NCBI GenBank assembly: GCA_903921295.1
Contig: CAIXOZ010000052.1
Location: 1-18,633 of the forward strand
Direction of reading: 5' to 3'
Length of the DNA: 18,633 bases
DNA from: an uncultured cyanobacterium
GTDB taxonomy: Bacteria; Cyanobacteriota; Cyanobacteriia; PCC-6307; Cyanobiaceae
In this document: positions 6,081 through 13,162 of the stretch, in pieces
Layout of the letters: every line of letters begins with the position of its first letter
How positions within the stretch are numbered: the stretch's first letter is position 1
The notes under the pieces: generated by a model
Seen by the model: the letters and a program-made list of their open reading frames with translations, nothing else
The model's database searches: none
What the model was told of the DNA's origin: nothing
Position numbers and translations under genes: made by a program

Positions 6081-7421
6081 TCAGAGGGCTCCAGCGGCGG
6101 TGCGATCGAGAACCCCTCCCAGATGGGCCGTGATGTTCAGGGACGTGATGGTCGGCGTATGGCTCGGGCCCTGGGGGGGGTGGTCGATCACGGTGACGCC
6201 ACCGTTGCCTTGCTTGATCGCCCAGATATCCCCGGGGCCGAGGCCAAGCAAGGCGCAGAGAATCGCCTTGTTGACGGCATCATGAGCCACCACCAGAGCG
6301 GTTTCGCCGGGAGCCAGGCTGGCGACGATGCGGTGCCAGGTGTCCATGGCCCGATCCCAGACCTGCTGGATCGATTCGCCTTCCGGCATCTGCACGATCT
6401 CAGGAGCACGTTTCCAGTCGGCAAGGAGCTGGGGCCAGCCTTCCGCAATCTCCGATTCCAGGCAGCCCTCCCAGAGGCCGTGGCCGATCTCCACGAGGCC
6501 TTGGAGTGTGGTCAGGGGCACACCGGGATGGGCGGCGAGAATCGCTTCGGCCGTCTGTCGCGGACGGGCCATCGAGCTGGTGTAGGCCCGATCGATGGGG
6601 GTGCTGGCCAGAAAGGTGCCTGCCGCCCGCGCCTGGCTCCAGCCGTTGCTGTTCAGGGGGATGTCGATCTGCCCCTGGAAACGGCCCTGACGGTTCCAGT
6701 CGGTTTCACCGTGACGCACCAGCAGCACCCGGCGACCGCCGCCCGGCGACGGCAGGGGCGTGCCCAGGTGCGCCACCCCATTCAGGGATTCGATCTGGAT
6801 CGCGAAGGTGTTCTGAGAGCCCTCAGGGGGGGGCAACAGGTTGAGCACCGACAGGGAGGCGTTGTCGATGCGCAGGCGCCGGAAGTGATCGAGCGGCAGT
6901 CCGAGCAGTTGCAGCAGCAGCACCCGCAGGATGGCGTTGTGGGCGACGACGAGCACCGTCTGATCGCGGCCCCCATGGCGCTCCAGCAGGGTGCCGAGGA
7001 AACGGCCGGCCTGCTCCATCAGCTCGCCGAGCGGGCTGTAGTCACCACCGTCTGCGCGCTGCAGGCGCAGGGTTTCGGGAGCGGTTTTCCAAAGGGCCAG
7101 GCCAGCGGGATCCCGTTCGGCCAGATCAGCGGGCGTCAGGCCGGTCCAGGGGGTGAGGTCGATCTCCAGCAGGTCCTGCTCGTGCTGGATCGAAACGCTC
7201 GATCCCTGGGCCTGCAACAGCAGGCGGGCGGTGTCCGCCGCCCGGCGCAGGGGTGAGCTGTAGACCGCATCGATCGTCAGCCCCTCGAGGGCCTGGCCGG
7301 TGCGCCTGGCCTGCTCCTGGCCGGTGTCGGTGAGGCTGGAAAGATCGTCGCGGCCCTGGATGCGCTTCTCGATGTTGAAGCTGCTCAGTCCATGGCGGAC
7401 TAGCACGATCCTGAGGGGCAC
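6081..7421 (-). CDS. Tandem histidine phosphatase (phosphoglycerate-mutase family)
   Basis: The 446-residue protein contains two complete histidine-phosphatase domains. Domain 1 (about 1-200) has the RHG motif with nucleophile His10, the SSPLRRAADTA segment, the acid Glu86 (LLEIDL), and the second histidine His161 (VVAHNA). Domain 2 (about 229-415) has RHGETDWN with His237, SSMARPRQTAE, Glu311 (LVEIGHGLWEG) and His380 (VVAHDA). All core residues are present in both, so both could be active. Family members include cofactor-dependent phosphoglycerate mutases and phosphatases, among them metal-independent phosphoserine phosphatases in cyanobacteria. Sequence alone does not choose the substrate. 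A short Gly/Pro linker (221-229) joins the domains. The start is GTG at 7419-7421. It lies upstream of the dihydroorotase-like gene with a 10-base gap. Confidence 0.9.
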   Translation of the reverse strand: MPLRIVLVRHGLSSFNIEKRIQGRDDLSSLTDTGQEQARRTGQALEGLTIDAVYSSPLRRAADTARLLLQAQGSSVSIQHEQDLLEIDLTPWTGLTPADLAERDPAGLALWKTAPETLRLQRADGGDYSPLGELMEQAGRFLGTLLERHGGRDQTVLVVAHNAILRVLLLQLLGLPLDHFRRLRIDNASLSVLNLLPPPEGSQNTFAIQIESLNGVAHLGTPLPSPGGGRRVLLVRHGETDWNRQGRFQGQIDIPLNSNGWSQARAAGTFLASTPIDRAYTSSMARPRQTAEAILAAHPGVPLTTLQGLVEIGHGLWEGCLESEIAEGWPQLLADWKRAPEIVQMPEGESIQQVWDRAMDTWHRIVASLAPGETALVVAHDAVNKAILCALLGLGPGDIWAIKQGNGGVTVIDHPPQGPSHTPTITSLNITAHLGGVLDRTAAGAL

Positions 7422-7618
7422 GGACAGGCGGCAGGGTCAGTCCATCGTAGGAGAGGGGCCCCGACGCCCCTGTACCCGCCGGTCACGAGGGCCCAGGATC
7501 AACCCATGGCGGGGCGTACCGCTCTCGCTGGCCGGGGAGCCGGGTCGGACATCCGCCGGCTCGCCTCTGGCTCCGGGTCGGCGTCACGACAGAATCCACC
7601 AACCCGGTCCCCTTCCTG
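7422..7618. promoter_or_regulatory. Divergent intergenic region between the histidine phosphatase and CPBP protease genes
   Basis: This 197-base gap must carry the starts of two outward transcripts unless they are leaderless. On the minus strand, TACGAT (7444-7449 read in reverse complement) is a good -10-like hexamer 22 bases before the phosphatase GTG, but no convincing -35 pairs with it. I see no clear promoter for the plus-strand gene and no operator-like repeat. Confidence 0.25.
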
Positions 7619-9019
7619 GTGCGCGCGTCCAGCCCGAGCCCCCGTCCCCCTGCCTGGAAGGGGCTGCTGGCCCTGGTGGCCCTCTCCCTCAGCCTGCTTC
7701 TCTGGCTGGGGGGGCTGATCGACAGCCTGCAGCGCCCCTCGGTCGGCGGTGATCTGGCCCTCCGCCAGCTGGAGCTGGCCCTGGTGGCGGAACCGGCACT
7801 GCCTTCCCCATGGCGCGCCATCCTGGTCGGGGACGATCCCCAGGCGGCCCTGCTGGAGGCGATGACCTCCGGTGCGGCCGAGGCCGATGGCCTGGCGGCG
7901 CCTGAGCAGCGGCTGCAGCGGGCCCTGCTGCAGCAGCTCGCCGGCCATCCCGCCCGGGCGGGTGCTGACCTTGAGAGCCTCCAGTTGCAGCCGGCTGAGA
8001 GCCTGCCACCTGCCGAGGCGGAGCTGCTTCAGGCCCTGGTCGCGGCCGATGCTCAGGCGATCGGGGTGGTCGCCCCCCGATTGCCCACCCCGAGCCTGCG
8101 GCTGCTGGCCTGCCAGCGGGCCGGCGGCGACCGTCAGCTCTGCATCGATCCAGAGGCTGCCCGTCAGGCGGGGCTGCAGCTTGTTCTGGTCAACGGTCTG
8201 CCGGCTCTGGCGCTGCTGCTGGGCCTGGTGCTGCTGATCCGCGAGTTATGGCAACTCCGCCGCGGCAGGCTTGAACCGCCGGCTCCCCTGGTCGGACCGT
8301 CGCTGACCCTGGTGGATCTGACCCTGCTGGTGGCAGGTGGCTTTGTGGTGATCGGCAATCTCACCCCCCTCGTGGTGACGCCCCTGCTGCAGGGGCTGTT
8401 GGCCGCTCTGCCCGCGTCGCTGCTGCTCTCGGAGGCGCTGCGGCAGGGCCTGAGCTACCCCGTGCTGTACGTGAGCATGGCGGCGACGCCTCTGCTCATC
8501 CTGGCGCTGATGCTCCGGGGACTGGGGACCCCGCCCCAGGGCGGCTGGCTGCAGTTCCGATGGTTGCCGCCCCTGGAGGCCGTCCGTCTCGGCCTGATCG
8601 GGTTGTTGACGGTGCTGCCCCTCGTGAGCCTGACCGGCTGGCTGGTGGAGCGGATCCTGCCGACCCCAAGTGGCAGCAATCCAATGCTGAAGCTTGTGCT
8701 TGAGAGCAACGATGGTCTGGCTCTGGTCTGTTTCGCTCTCACCGCCCTCGTTCTGGCACCGTTGTTTGAAGAGGTGATCTTTCGCGGGGTGCTGTTACCG
8801 GTGCTGTCCCGGGATCTCGGCATGGCCTGGGGCCTGATTCTCAGCAGTGCGGTGTTTGCCCTGGCGCATCTGAGCATCAGTGAAACCCCTTCACTGTTTG
8901 TGCTCGGCCTGGGGCTGGCGCGCTTGCGTCAGCGCTCCGGTCGCCTGGCGGCCAGTGTGTGCATGCATGCTCTCTGGAACGGATTCACCTTCCTGAATCT
9001 GTTGTTGCTGGGAGGGTGA
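7619..9019 (+). CDS. CPBP-family intramembrane metalloprotease (Abi/Rce1-like)
   Basis: A 466-residue polytopic protein. The C-terminal ~130 residues hold the CPBP signature: Glu384-Glu385 with Arg389 (FEEVIFRGVL), then His417 (FALAHLS), then His450 with Asn454 (CMHALWN). These are the residues expected to form the active site within the membrane. The N-terminal part has one helix (about 14-34), followed by a ~145-residue Ala/Leu/Gln-rich region outside the membrane. That region has a possible helical-repeat character, with regular A, L and E spacing around residues 45-170. Several membrane helices then occupy about 185-455. Substrates of bacterial CPBP proteins are mostly unknown; relatives process prenylated proteins or bacteriocin-related peptides. 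The start is GTG at 7619. It is 129 bases upstream of the FtsL-like gene on the same strand. Confidence 0.88.
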   Translation: MRASSPSPRPPAWKGLLALVALSLSLLLWLGGLIDSLQRPSVGGDLALRQLELALVAEPALPSPWRAILVGDDPQAALLEAMTSGAAEADGLAAPEQRLQRALLQQLAGHPARAGADLESLQLQPAESLPPAEAELLQALVAADAQAIGVVAPRLPTPSLRLLACQRAGGDRQLCIDPEAARQAGLQLVLVNGLPALALLLGLVLLIRELWQLRRGRLEPPAPLVGPSLTLVDLTLLVAGGFVVIGNLTPLVVTPLLQGLLAALPASLLLSEALRQGLSYPVLYVSMAATPLLILALMLRGLGTPPQGGWLQFRWLPPLEAVRLGLIGLLTVLPLVSLTGWLVERILPTPSGSNPMLKLVLESNDGLALVCFALTALVLAPLFEEVIFRGVLLPVLSRDLGMAWGLILSSAVFALAHLSISETPSLFVLGLGLARLRQRSGRLAASVCMHALWNGFTFLNLLLLGG

Positions 9020-9137
9020 ATCCAGACGATCCTTGCTGTTGGCCGTCGTTGACCTTGCAGCGGCGAGAGCGGCGTGGTTCACTTGCCCATTGGCCGATCG
9101 GGAACAGCCTTGCCTGCCGAAGCTTTCTCTGTCAGCG

Positions 9138-9143
9138 AAGAGG
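9138..9143 (+). promoter_or_regulatory. Ribosome binding site that favours the GTG at 9149
   Basis: AAGAGG lies 5 bases before the GTG at 9149, in frame with the FtsL-like protein. The alternative GTG at 9074 has no such sequence in front of it, so the shorter protein is preferred. Confidence 0.45.
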
Positions 9144-9148
9144 CTTCA

Positions 9149-9607
9149 GTGCCGGAACGCGCCCACGCCCGGGCCCTGCGGCGGCGCCAGGGGCGCGACC
9201 CCCGTGTCCTCAGTCGACCTTTCGCCCTGATTCAGGGGTCCCTGTCTGCCAGGCGGGTGGAGCGCAGCTCCCCCCTGCTGGCTGTTCTGCATCGCAGCGC
9301 CGACGGCATCCTGATCGGCATCGGCCTGACGATGCTCGGCCTCAGCGCCCTCACGCTGCACTGGCAGAACCAGTGGAGCCAGAGCTATGACCAGTTGGAG
9401 GCCGATCAGGTGCAGGAGCATCGGCTGATGGAAGCTGCTGCCCTGCTGGAGCGCCAGTACATGGGGGCGGCCCATCGACCGGGACTGCTCGAGCCCACGA
9501 GCAGCGACAAGCTTCTCTACCTGCCCTCTCCCCCCGCCGCCACCGCAGCCCCCACCGCCGATCTTTTGGCCAGGGTCGTCTCCAGGCCCATACCGCCCGG
9601 CTACTGA
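9149..9607 (+). CDS. Small bitopic protein upstream of ftsI, FtsL-like candidate
   Basis: With the GTG at 9149 the protein has 152 residues; a GTG at 9074 would add 25. Residues 1-50 are strongly basic (ALRRRQGRDPR near 9-19) and would be cytoplasmic. One membrane helix spans about 52-70. It runs straight into a polar helix (72-105) with Leu, Met, Ala and Tyr at heptad-like spacing (DQLEADQVQEHRLMEAAALL). Then comes PGLLEPTSSDKLLYLP and an Ala/Pro-rich tail. This topology, size and position match FtsL, the short coiled-coil divisome protein normally encoded just before ftsI. The TGA overlaps the ftsI ATG by one base (TGATG), implying translational coupling. FtsL evolves quickly and no defining residue exists, so the call rests on architecture and context. 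A cyanobacterial protein with another role in septation or wall synthesis is possible. Confidence 0.65.
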   Translation: MPERAHARALRRRQGRDPRVLSRPFALIQGSLSARRVERSSPLLAVLHRSADGILIGIGLTMLGLSALTLHWQNQWSQSYDQLEADQVQEHRLMEAAALLERQYMGAAHRPGLLEPTSSDKLLYLPSPPAATAAPTADLLARVVSRPIPPGY

Positions 9608-11442
9608 TGGTGGCTTCGTCGGGCCGCCATCGCCGGTCACCGCGCCGTCGCGTCGTCCCCTTGCAGCCGCTTCCGCCGGGACGCCTGGTCACGGTGTTTG
9701 CTCTCCTGAGCGTCAGCCTGCTGGGGTTGCTGGGGCGCCTGGCCTGGTTACAGCTCGTGGAGGGTTCGAAGCTGCATGCCAGGGCCCGTTCGATTCAGAC
9801 CCAGACCATCAATCCCACGGGGGAACGCCGCACGATCGTCGATCGTGACGGACGTGTGGTCGCCCTCGATGAGGAGCGTTTCACCCTCTGGGCCCACCCG
9901 CGTCTGTTCAACCTTCCTGGGGATCCTCCCGGGATGGTGCGGCCCCCGGCGGCCGTGGCCGAACAGCTGGCGGAGGTGCTGGCCTTGCCGGCGTCGCAGT
10001 TGATCCGGACGATGGGCAACCGCCCCAGCGGCATCAAACTGATGGACGACCTGGATCCGGAAACAGCGGCTCGGGTGAAGCGGCTCGGCATCAGCGGCCT
10101 TGATCTGGAGCCCCACCCGCAGCGCATTTATCCCCAGGGGCCCCTGTTCGCCAACGTGGTGGGCTTTCTCAACCTCGATCGGGTGCCCCAGGCGGGGCTG
10201 GAGCAGAGCCGGGAGCGGGATCTGCGCCGTCATGAATCGGTGCGGTCCCTGCTGCGTGGTGCCGATGGCACCCCCCTGCCGGAGGGCCTGCAGCCCGGCA
10301 CGCTGTTCGGCGATGATCTCCGCCTGCAGCTCACCCTGGATGCCACCCTGCAGCAGGTGGCCCACCAGGCCCTGGTGCGTCAGGTGAAGCAATGGAAAGC
10401 CCGCCGCGGTGTCGCCCTGGTGATGGATGGTCGAAACGGCGAGATCCTCGCCCTCGCCTCCACCCCGACCTATGACCCCAACCGCTACTGGCGCTATTCG
10501 CCATCGCTGTTCCGCGAGTGGTCGGTACAGGATCTCTATGAGCCCGGTTCAACGTTCAAGCCGATCAACCTGGCGATCGCCCTGCAGGAAGGAGCGATCA
10601 GGCCCGGCGATCGCGTTCTCGACAACGGTTCGCTCGCGATCGGCGGCTGGCCGATCTTCAACCACGACCGCCGAGCCCACGGTTCAATTGATTTCCCGAC
10701 GGTGCTGCAGGTCTCCAGCAACGTGGGGATGGTCCAGGCGATGGCCAATGTGCCGCACCATCGTTACTGGCACTGGCTGCACACCCTGGGGGTGGATGCC
10801 ATCCCGGACACCGATCTGCCTGGCGCGGTGGCCGGCCAGCTCAAGCCACTCAGCACGTTCACCAGCCAGCCGATTGAACCGGCCACCGCGGCGTTCGGTC
10901 AGGGCTTCAACCTCACGCCCCTGAAGTTGCTGCAGCTGCACGCGATGCTCACGAACGGCGGGCGGCTGGTCAGTCCGCACATCACCCGAGGCCTGCGCTC
11001 AGGCGATGGCCTGGCGCCGCCGGCGCCGGCTGGTGGGGTGCCGTTGTTGCGGCCTGACGTGACCCGTACCGTGCTCAGCTGGATGGAATCGGTGGTCGAG
11101 AAGGGCAGTGGCAAGGGGGTGCGCATCCCTGGCTATCGCATCGGTGGCAAGACCGGAACGGCCCAGAAGGCGGAAAATGGTCGCTACATCCCGGGTGCCC
11201 GCATCTGCAGTTTTGTGGCCCATCTACCGCTCAATGATCCACGGTTTGTGGTGCTCGTGGTTGTTGATGAGCCGCAGGGAGGCAATGCCTACGGCTCGAC
11301 CGTGGCGGTGCCGGTGGCCCGGCAGATCATCGAAGCACTGCTGGTGCTGGAGCGCCTGTCCCCATCCCGACCGGTCACCAGCCTGCCTCCGCTCCCGCCC
11401 CGTCCGCCCCGCCCTGTCGTCGCGCCTCAGCCTCGTCGCTGA
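9607..11442 (+). CDS. ftsI: Peptidoglycan transpeptidase FtsI/PBP2-3 (class B PBP)
   Basis: The 611-residue class B penicillin-binding protein cross-links peptidoglycan, here most likely at the division septum. After a basic N-terminus comes one membrane anchor (about 27-47). The pedestal/dimerisation domain follows (about 60-235, including the RRTIVDRDGRVVA entry motif). The transpeptidase domain (about 240-585) carries all three motifs: Ser315-x-x-Lys318 (PGSTFKPI) with the acylated serine, Ser370-Ser371-Asn372 (SxN), and Lys515-Thr516-Gly517 (GGKTGTAQ). No PASTA domain is present. The last ~25 residues are a Pro/Arg-rich tail that looks disordered. The start ATG overlaps the stop of the FtsL-like gene, which supports a divisome assignment rather than an elongation PBP2. 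Distinguishing the two fully would need a tree. Confidence 0.93.
   Translation: MVASSGRHRRSPRRRVVPLQPLPPGRLVTVFALLSVSLLGLLGRLAWLQLVEGSKLHARARSIQTQTINPTGERRTIVDRDGRVVALDEERFTLWAHPRLFNLPGDPPGMVRPPAAVAEQLAEVLALPASQLIRTMGNRPSGIKLMDDLDPETAARVKRLGISGLDLEPHPQRIYPQGPLFANVVGFLNLDRVPQAGLEQSRERDLRRHESVRSLLRGADGTPLPEGLQPGTLFGDDLRLQLTLDATLQQVAHQALVRQVKQWKARRGVALVMDGRNGEILALASTPTYDPNRYWRYSPSLFREWSVQDLYEPGSTFKPINLAIALQEGAIRPGDRVLDNGSLAIGGWPIFNHDRRAHGSIDFPTVLQVSSNVGMVQAMANVPHHRYWHWLHTLGVDAIPDTDLPGAVAGQLKPLSTFTSQPIEPATAAFGQGFNLTPLKLLQLHAMLTNGGRLVSPHITRGLRSGDGLAPPAPAGGVPLLRPDVTRTVLSWMESVVEKGSGKGVRIPGYRIGGKTGTAQKAENGRYIPGARICSFVAHLPLNDPRFVVLVVVDEPQGGNAYGSTVAVPVARQIIEALLVLERLSPSRPVTSLPPLPPRPPRPVVAPQPRR
10573..10614. 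repeat. Two HIP1 octamers (GCGATCGC) within ftsI
   Basis: GCGATCGC, the highly iterated palindrome of many cyanobacteria, occurs at 10573-10580 and 10607-10614. Single copies also lie at 2147-2154 (Spx/ArsC gene) and 16553-16560 (cobO upstream region). At this base composition I would roughly expect one copy in the window, so enrichment is mild. Confidence 0.6.
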
Positions 11443-11525
11443 GGCGCTTGATCAGCAAGCCAGCACCGGAGGATGGCTTGTCAGTCCTGTGGCTAGTTTG
11501 TGGACACGCTGATCCGAATCGTCGC

Positions 11526-12695
11526 ATGGCTTCCCTGCTGGACCAACTCGCTGCCATGACGGTGGTGGTTGCTGACACCGGTGATCTTGAGGCGATCCGG
11601 CAGTTCACTCCGCGGGATGCCACCACCAATCCGTCCCTGATCCTGGCGGCGGCCCAGATTCCCGCCTACCAGGAGCTGATTGATCGCTCTCTGAAGGAAT
11701 CGCGCCAGGCGATCGGCGATCAGGCCTCCGCTGAGGAGGTGGTGGCCGAGGCTCTCGACGAGATCTGCGTCACCTTCGGCAAGGAAATCCTGCGCCTGGT
11801 TCCGGGCCGGGTGTCCACCGAGGTGGATGCCCGCCTCAGTTACGACACCGAGGCCACCATTGCCAAGGCCCGCAAGCTGATTGGCCTTTACGCCGATGCC
11901 GGCATTGATCGCCAACGGGTGCTGATCAAGATCGCCTCCACCTGGGAGGGCATCCGGGCGGCGGAGGTGCTGGAGCGTGAGGGCATCCACTGCAATCTCA
12001 CCCTGCTCTTCGGCTTCGCCCAGGCCGTGGCCTGCGCCGAGGCGGGTGTCACCCTGATTTCCCCCTTCGTCGGTCGCATTCTTGATTGGTACAAGGCTGA
12101 GACCGGTCGGGAGTCCTATCCCGGGCCGGAGGATCCCGGTGTGATCTCGGTGTCCCGGATCTTCGATTACTTCAAGACCTACGGCTACCGCACGGAGGTG
12201 ATGGGAGCCAGCTTCCGCAACATCGAGGAGATCATCGAACTCGCCGGTTGTGATCTGCTCACCATCTCCCCGAAGCTGCTCGATCAGCTCCGCTCCACCA
12301 CCGCCAGCCTGCCCCGCAAGCTCGATCCGTCGGCACCGTCCTCAACACCAGAGCGCATCCATGTCGATGCGGTCACCTTCACCACGATGATGGCTGCTGA
12401 TCGGATGGCGTCCGAAAAGCTTGATGAGGGCATCCGCGGGTTCTGCAAGGCGATCGAGACCCTTGAGGCGATGCTGGCCCACCGCCTTGCCGTGCTCGAG
12501 GGTGGAGCGGCCTTCCGTCATGCGGTGCAGGAGATCTTTCTGCTGAATGATCTCGATGGTGATGGCTGCATCACCCGTGAGGAGTGGCTGGGCAGTGATG
12601 CGGTCTTCGATGCCCTCGATACGGACCACGATGGCCGGCTCGTCCCCGATGATGTGCGGGCAGGCCTGGGCACGCCGCTGGCCCTCACCCGCTGA
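11526..12695 (+). CDS. tal: Transaldolase fused to a C-terminal EF-hand pair
   Basis: The 389-residue protein has a full transaldolase barrel (about 1-325). Transaldolase moves a three-carbon unit between sugar phosphates in the pentose phosphate pathway. The Schiff-base lysine is Lys135 in VLIKIAST. The motif DATTNPSLI (31-39) and the phosphate-loop region FVGRILDWY (181-189) are also intact. Residues 335-385 add two calcium-binding EF-hand loops. The first is a good match (342-353, DLDGDGCITREE). The second (365-376, DTDHDGRLVPDD) ends in Asp in place of Glu at position 12. This transaldolase/EF-hand fusion is a known architecture in cyanobacteria. The ATG at 11526 starts the canonical MASLLDQL; upstream in-frame codons from 11448 are not homologous in character. 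It follows ftsI by 83 bases and may have its own promoter. Confidence 0.95.
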   Translation: MASLLDQLAAMTVVVADTGDLEAIRQFTPRDATTNPSLILAAAQIPAYQELIDRSLKESRQAIGDQASAEEVVAEALDEICVTFGKEILRLVPGRVSTEVDARLSYDTEATIAKARKLIGLYADAGIDRQRVLIKIASTWEGIRAAEVLEREGIHCNLTLLFGFAQAVACAEAGVTLISPFVGRILDWYKAETGRESYPGPEDPGVISVSRIFDYFKTYGYRTEVMGASFRNIEEIIELAGCDLLTISPKLLDQLRSTTASLPRKLDPSAPSSTPERIHVDAVTFTTMMAADRMASEKLDEGIRGFCKAIETLEAMLAHRLAVLEGGAAFRHAVQEIFLLNDLDGDGCITREEWLGSDAVFDALDTDHDGRLVPDDVRAGLGTPLALTR

Positions 12696-12748
12696 GGCCA
12701 GCCGCTGCGTTAGGACCTGATGACCGTTTCGACCCAGGAGCCCCCCAG

Positions 12749-13126
12749 GTGAATGCCCTCGACACGATGCTGGCCCTGTCCGCCCAGGGGGAGGTGCAGG
12801 AGGTGGCCGCAGGCGAAACGATCTTTCGCTCCGGTGATTCCGGCGATTGCATGTTCGGGCTGCTGGAGGGCACCGTGGAGCTGACCTGGGCTGAGGCCAA
12901 CGGCAAGGAGATCATCCGGGCCGGAGATGTCTTCGGCGCCGGGGCCCTGGTGACCGAGAACCACCAGCGCTTCGGCAATGCCACGGCGATCACCGCCTGT
13001 CGACTGCTGGTGATGAATCGCGAGAAGTTCCTGTTCGCTGTTCAGGAGTCGCCCCTGTTTGCGATCGAACTGCTGGCTTCCATCGATGCCCGCCTTCGTC
13101 TGCTCAGGAACATTTCGCCATCCTGA
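12749..13126 (+). CDS. Stand-alone cyclic-nucleotide-binding-fold protein
   Basis: The 125-residue protein is a single CRP/FNR-type beta-roll domain without a DNA-binding helix-turn-helix. Family landmarks include the Gly turns (FRSGDSGDCMFGLLEG, about 26-41), a RAGDVFGAGAL segment (57-67), and the closing amphipathic helix (about 92-120). In the phosphate-binding cassette the usual Glu after FG is Ala (VFGAGAL), although an Arg (HQRFG) is kept further on. Binding of cAMP or cGMP is therefore doubtful. It could be an adaptor or a sensor of another ligand; this is inference. The start is GTG at 12749, 53 bases after the transaldolase stop, so the two may be cotranscribed. It converges on the flavoprotein gene. 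Confidence 0.85.
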   Translation: MNALDTMLALSAQGEVQEVAAGETIFRSGDSGDCMFGLLEGTVELTWAEANGKEIIRAGDVFGAGALVTENHQRFGNATAITACRLLVMNREKFLFAVQESPLFAIELLASIDARLRLLRNISPS

Positions 13127-13143
13127 GAACCCGGTGATGCCGG

Positions 13144-13162
13144 CTTGAGCGCCTGGCTCAGG
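13144..13162. terminator. Hairpin between the convergent CNB-domain and flavoprotein genes
   Basis: CTTGAGC and GCTCAGG pair over 7 bp (one G-T wobble) around a 5-base loop. The hairpin lies 17 bases past the CNB gene stop and overlaps the stop codon of the opposing flavoprotein gene. It could end transcription in both directions, although no T-run follows. Confidence 0.35.

Noticed and set aside
5090..7256. Two long plus-strand frames (about 350 and 400 codons) opposite the dihydroorotase-like and phosphatase genes.
   Set aside because: Their translations show no domain signature, while the minus strand encodes clear conserved motifs in both cases.
11448..11525. In-frame 5' extension of the transaldolase.
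   Set aside because: The extension does not resemble any part of the family, and MASLLDQL at 11526 is the normal N-terminus.
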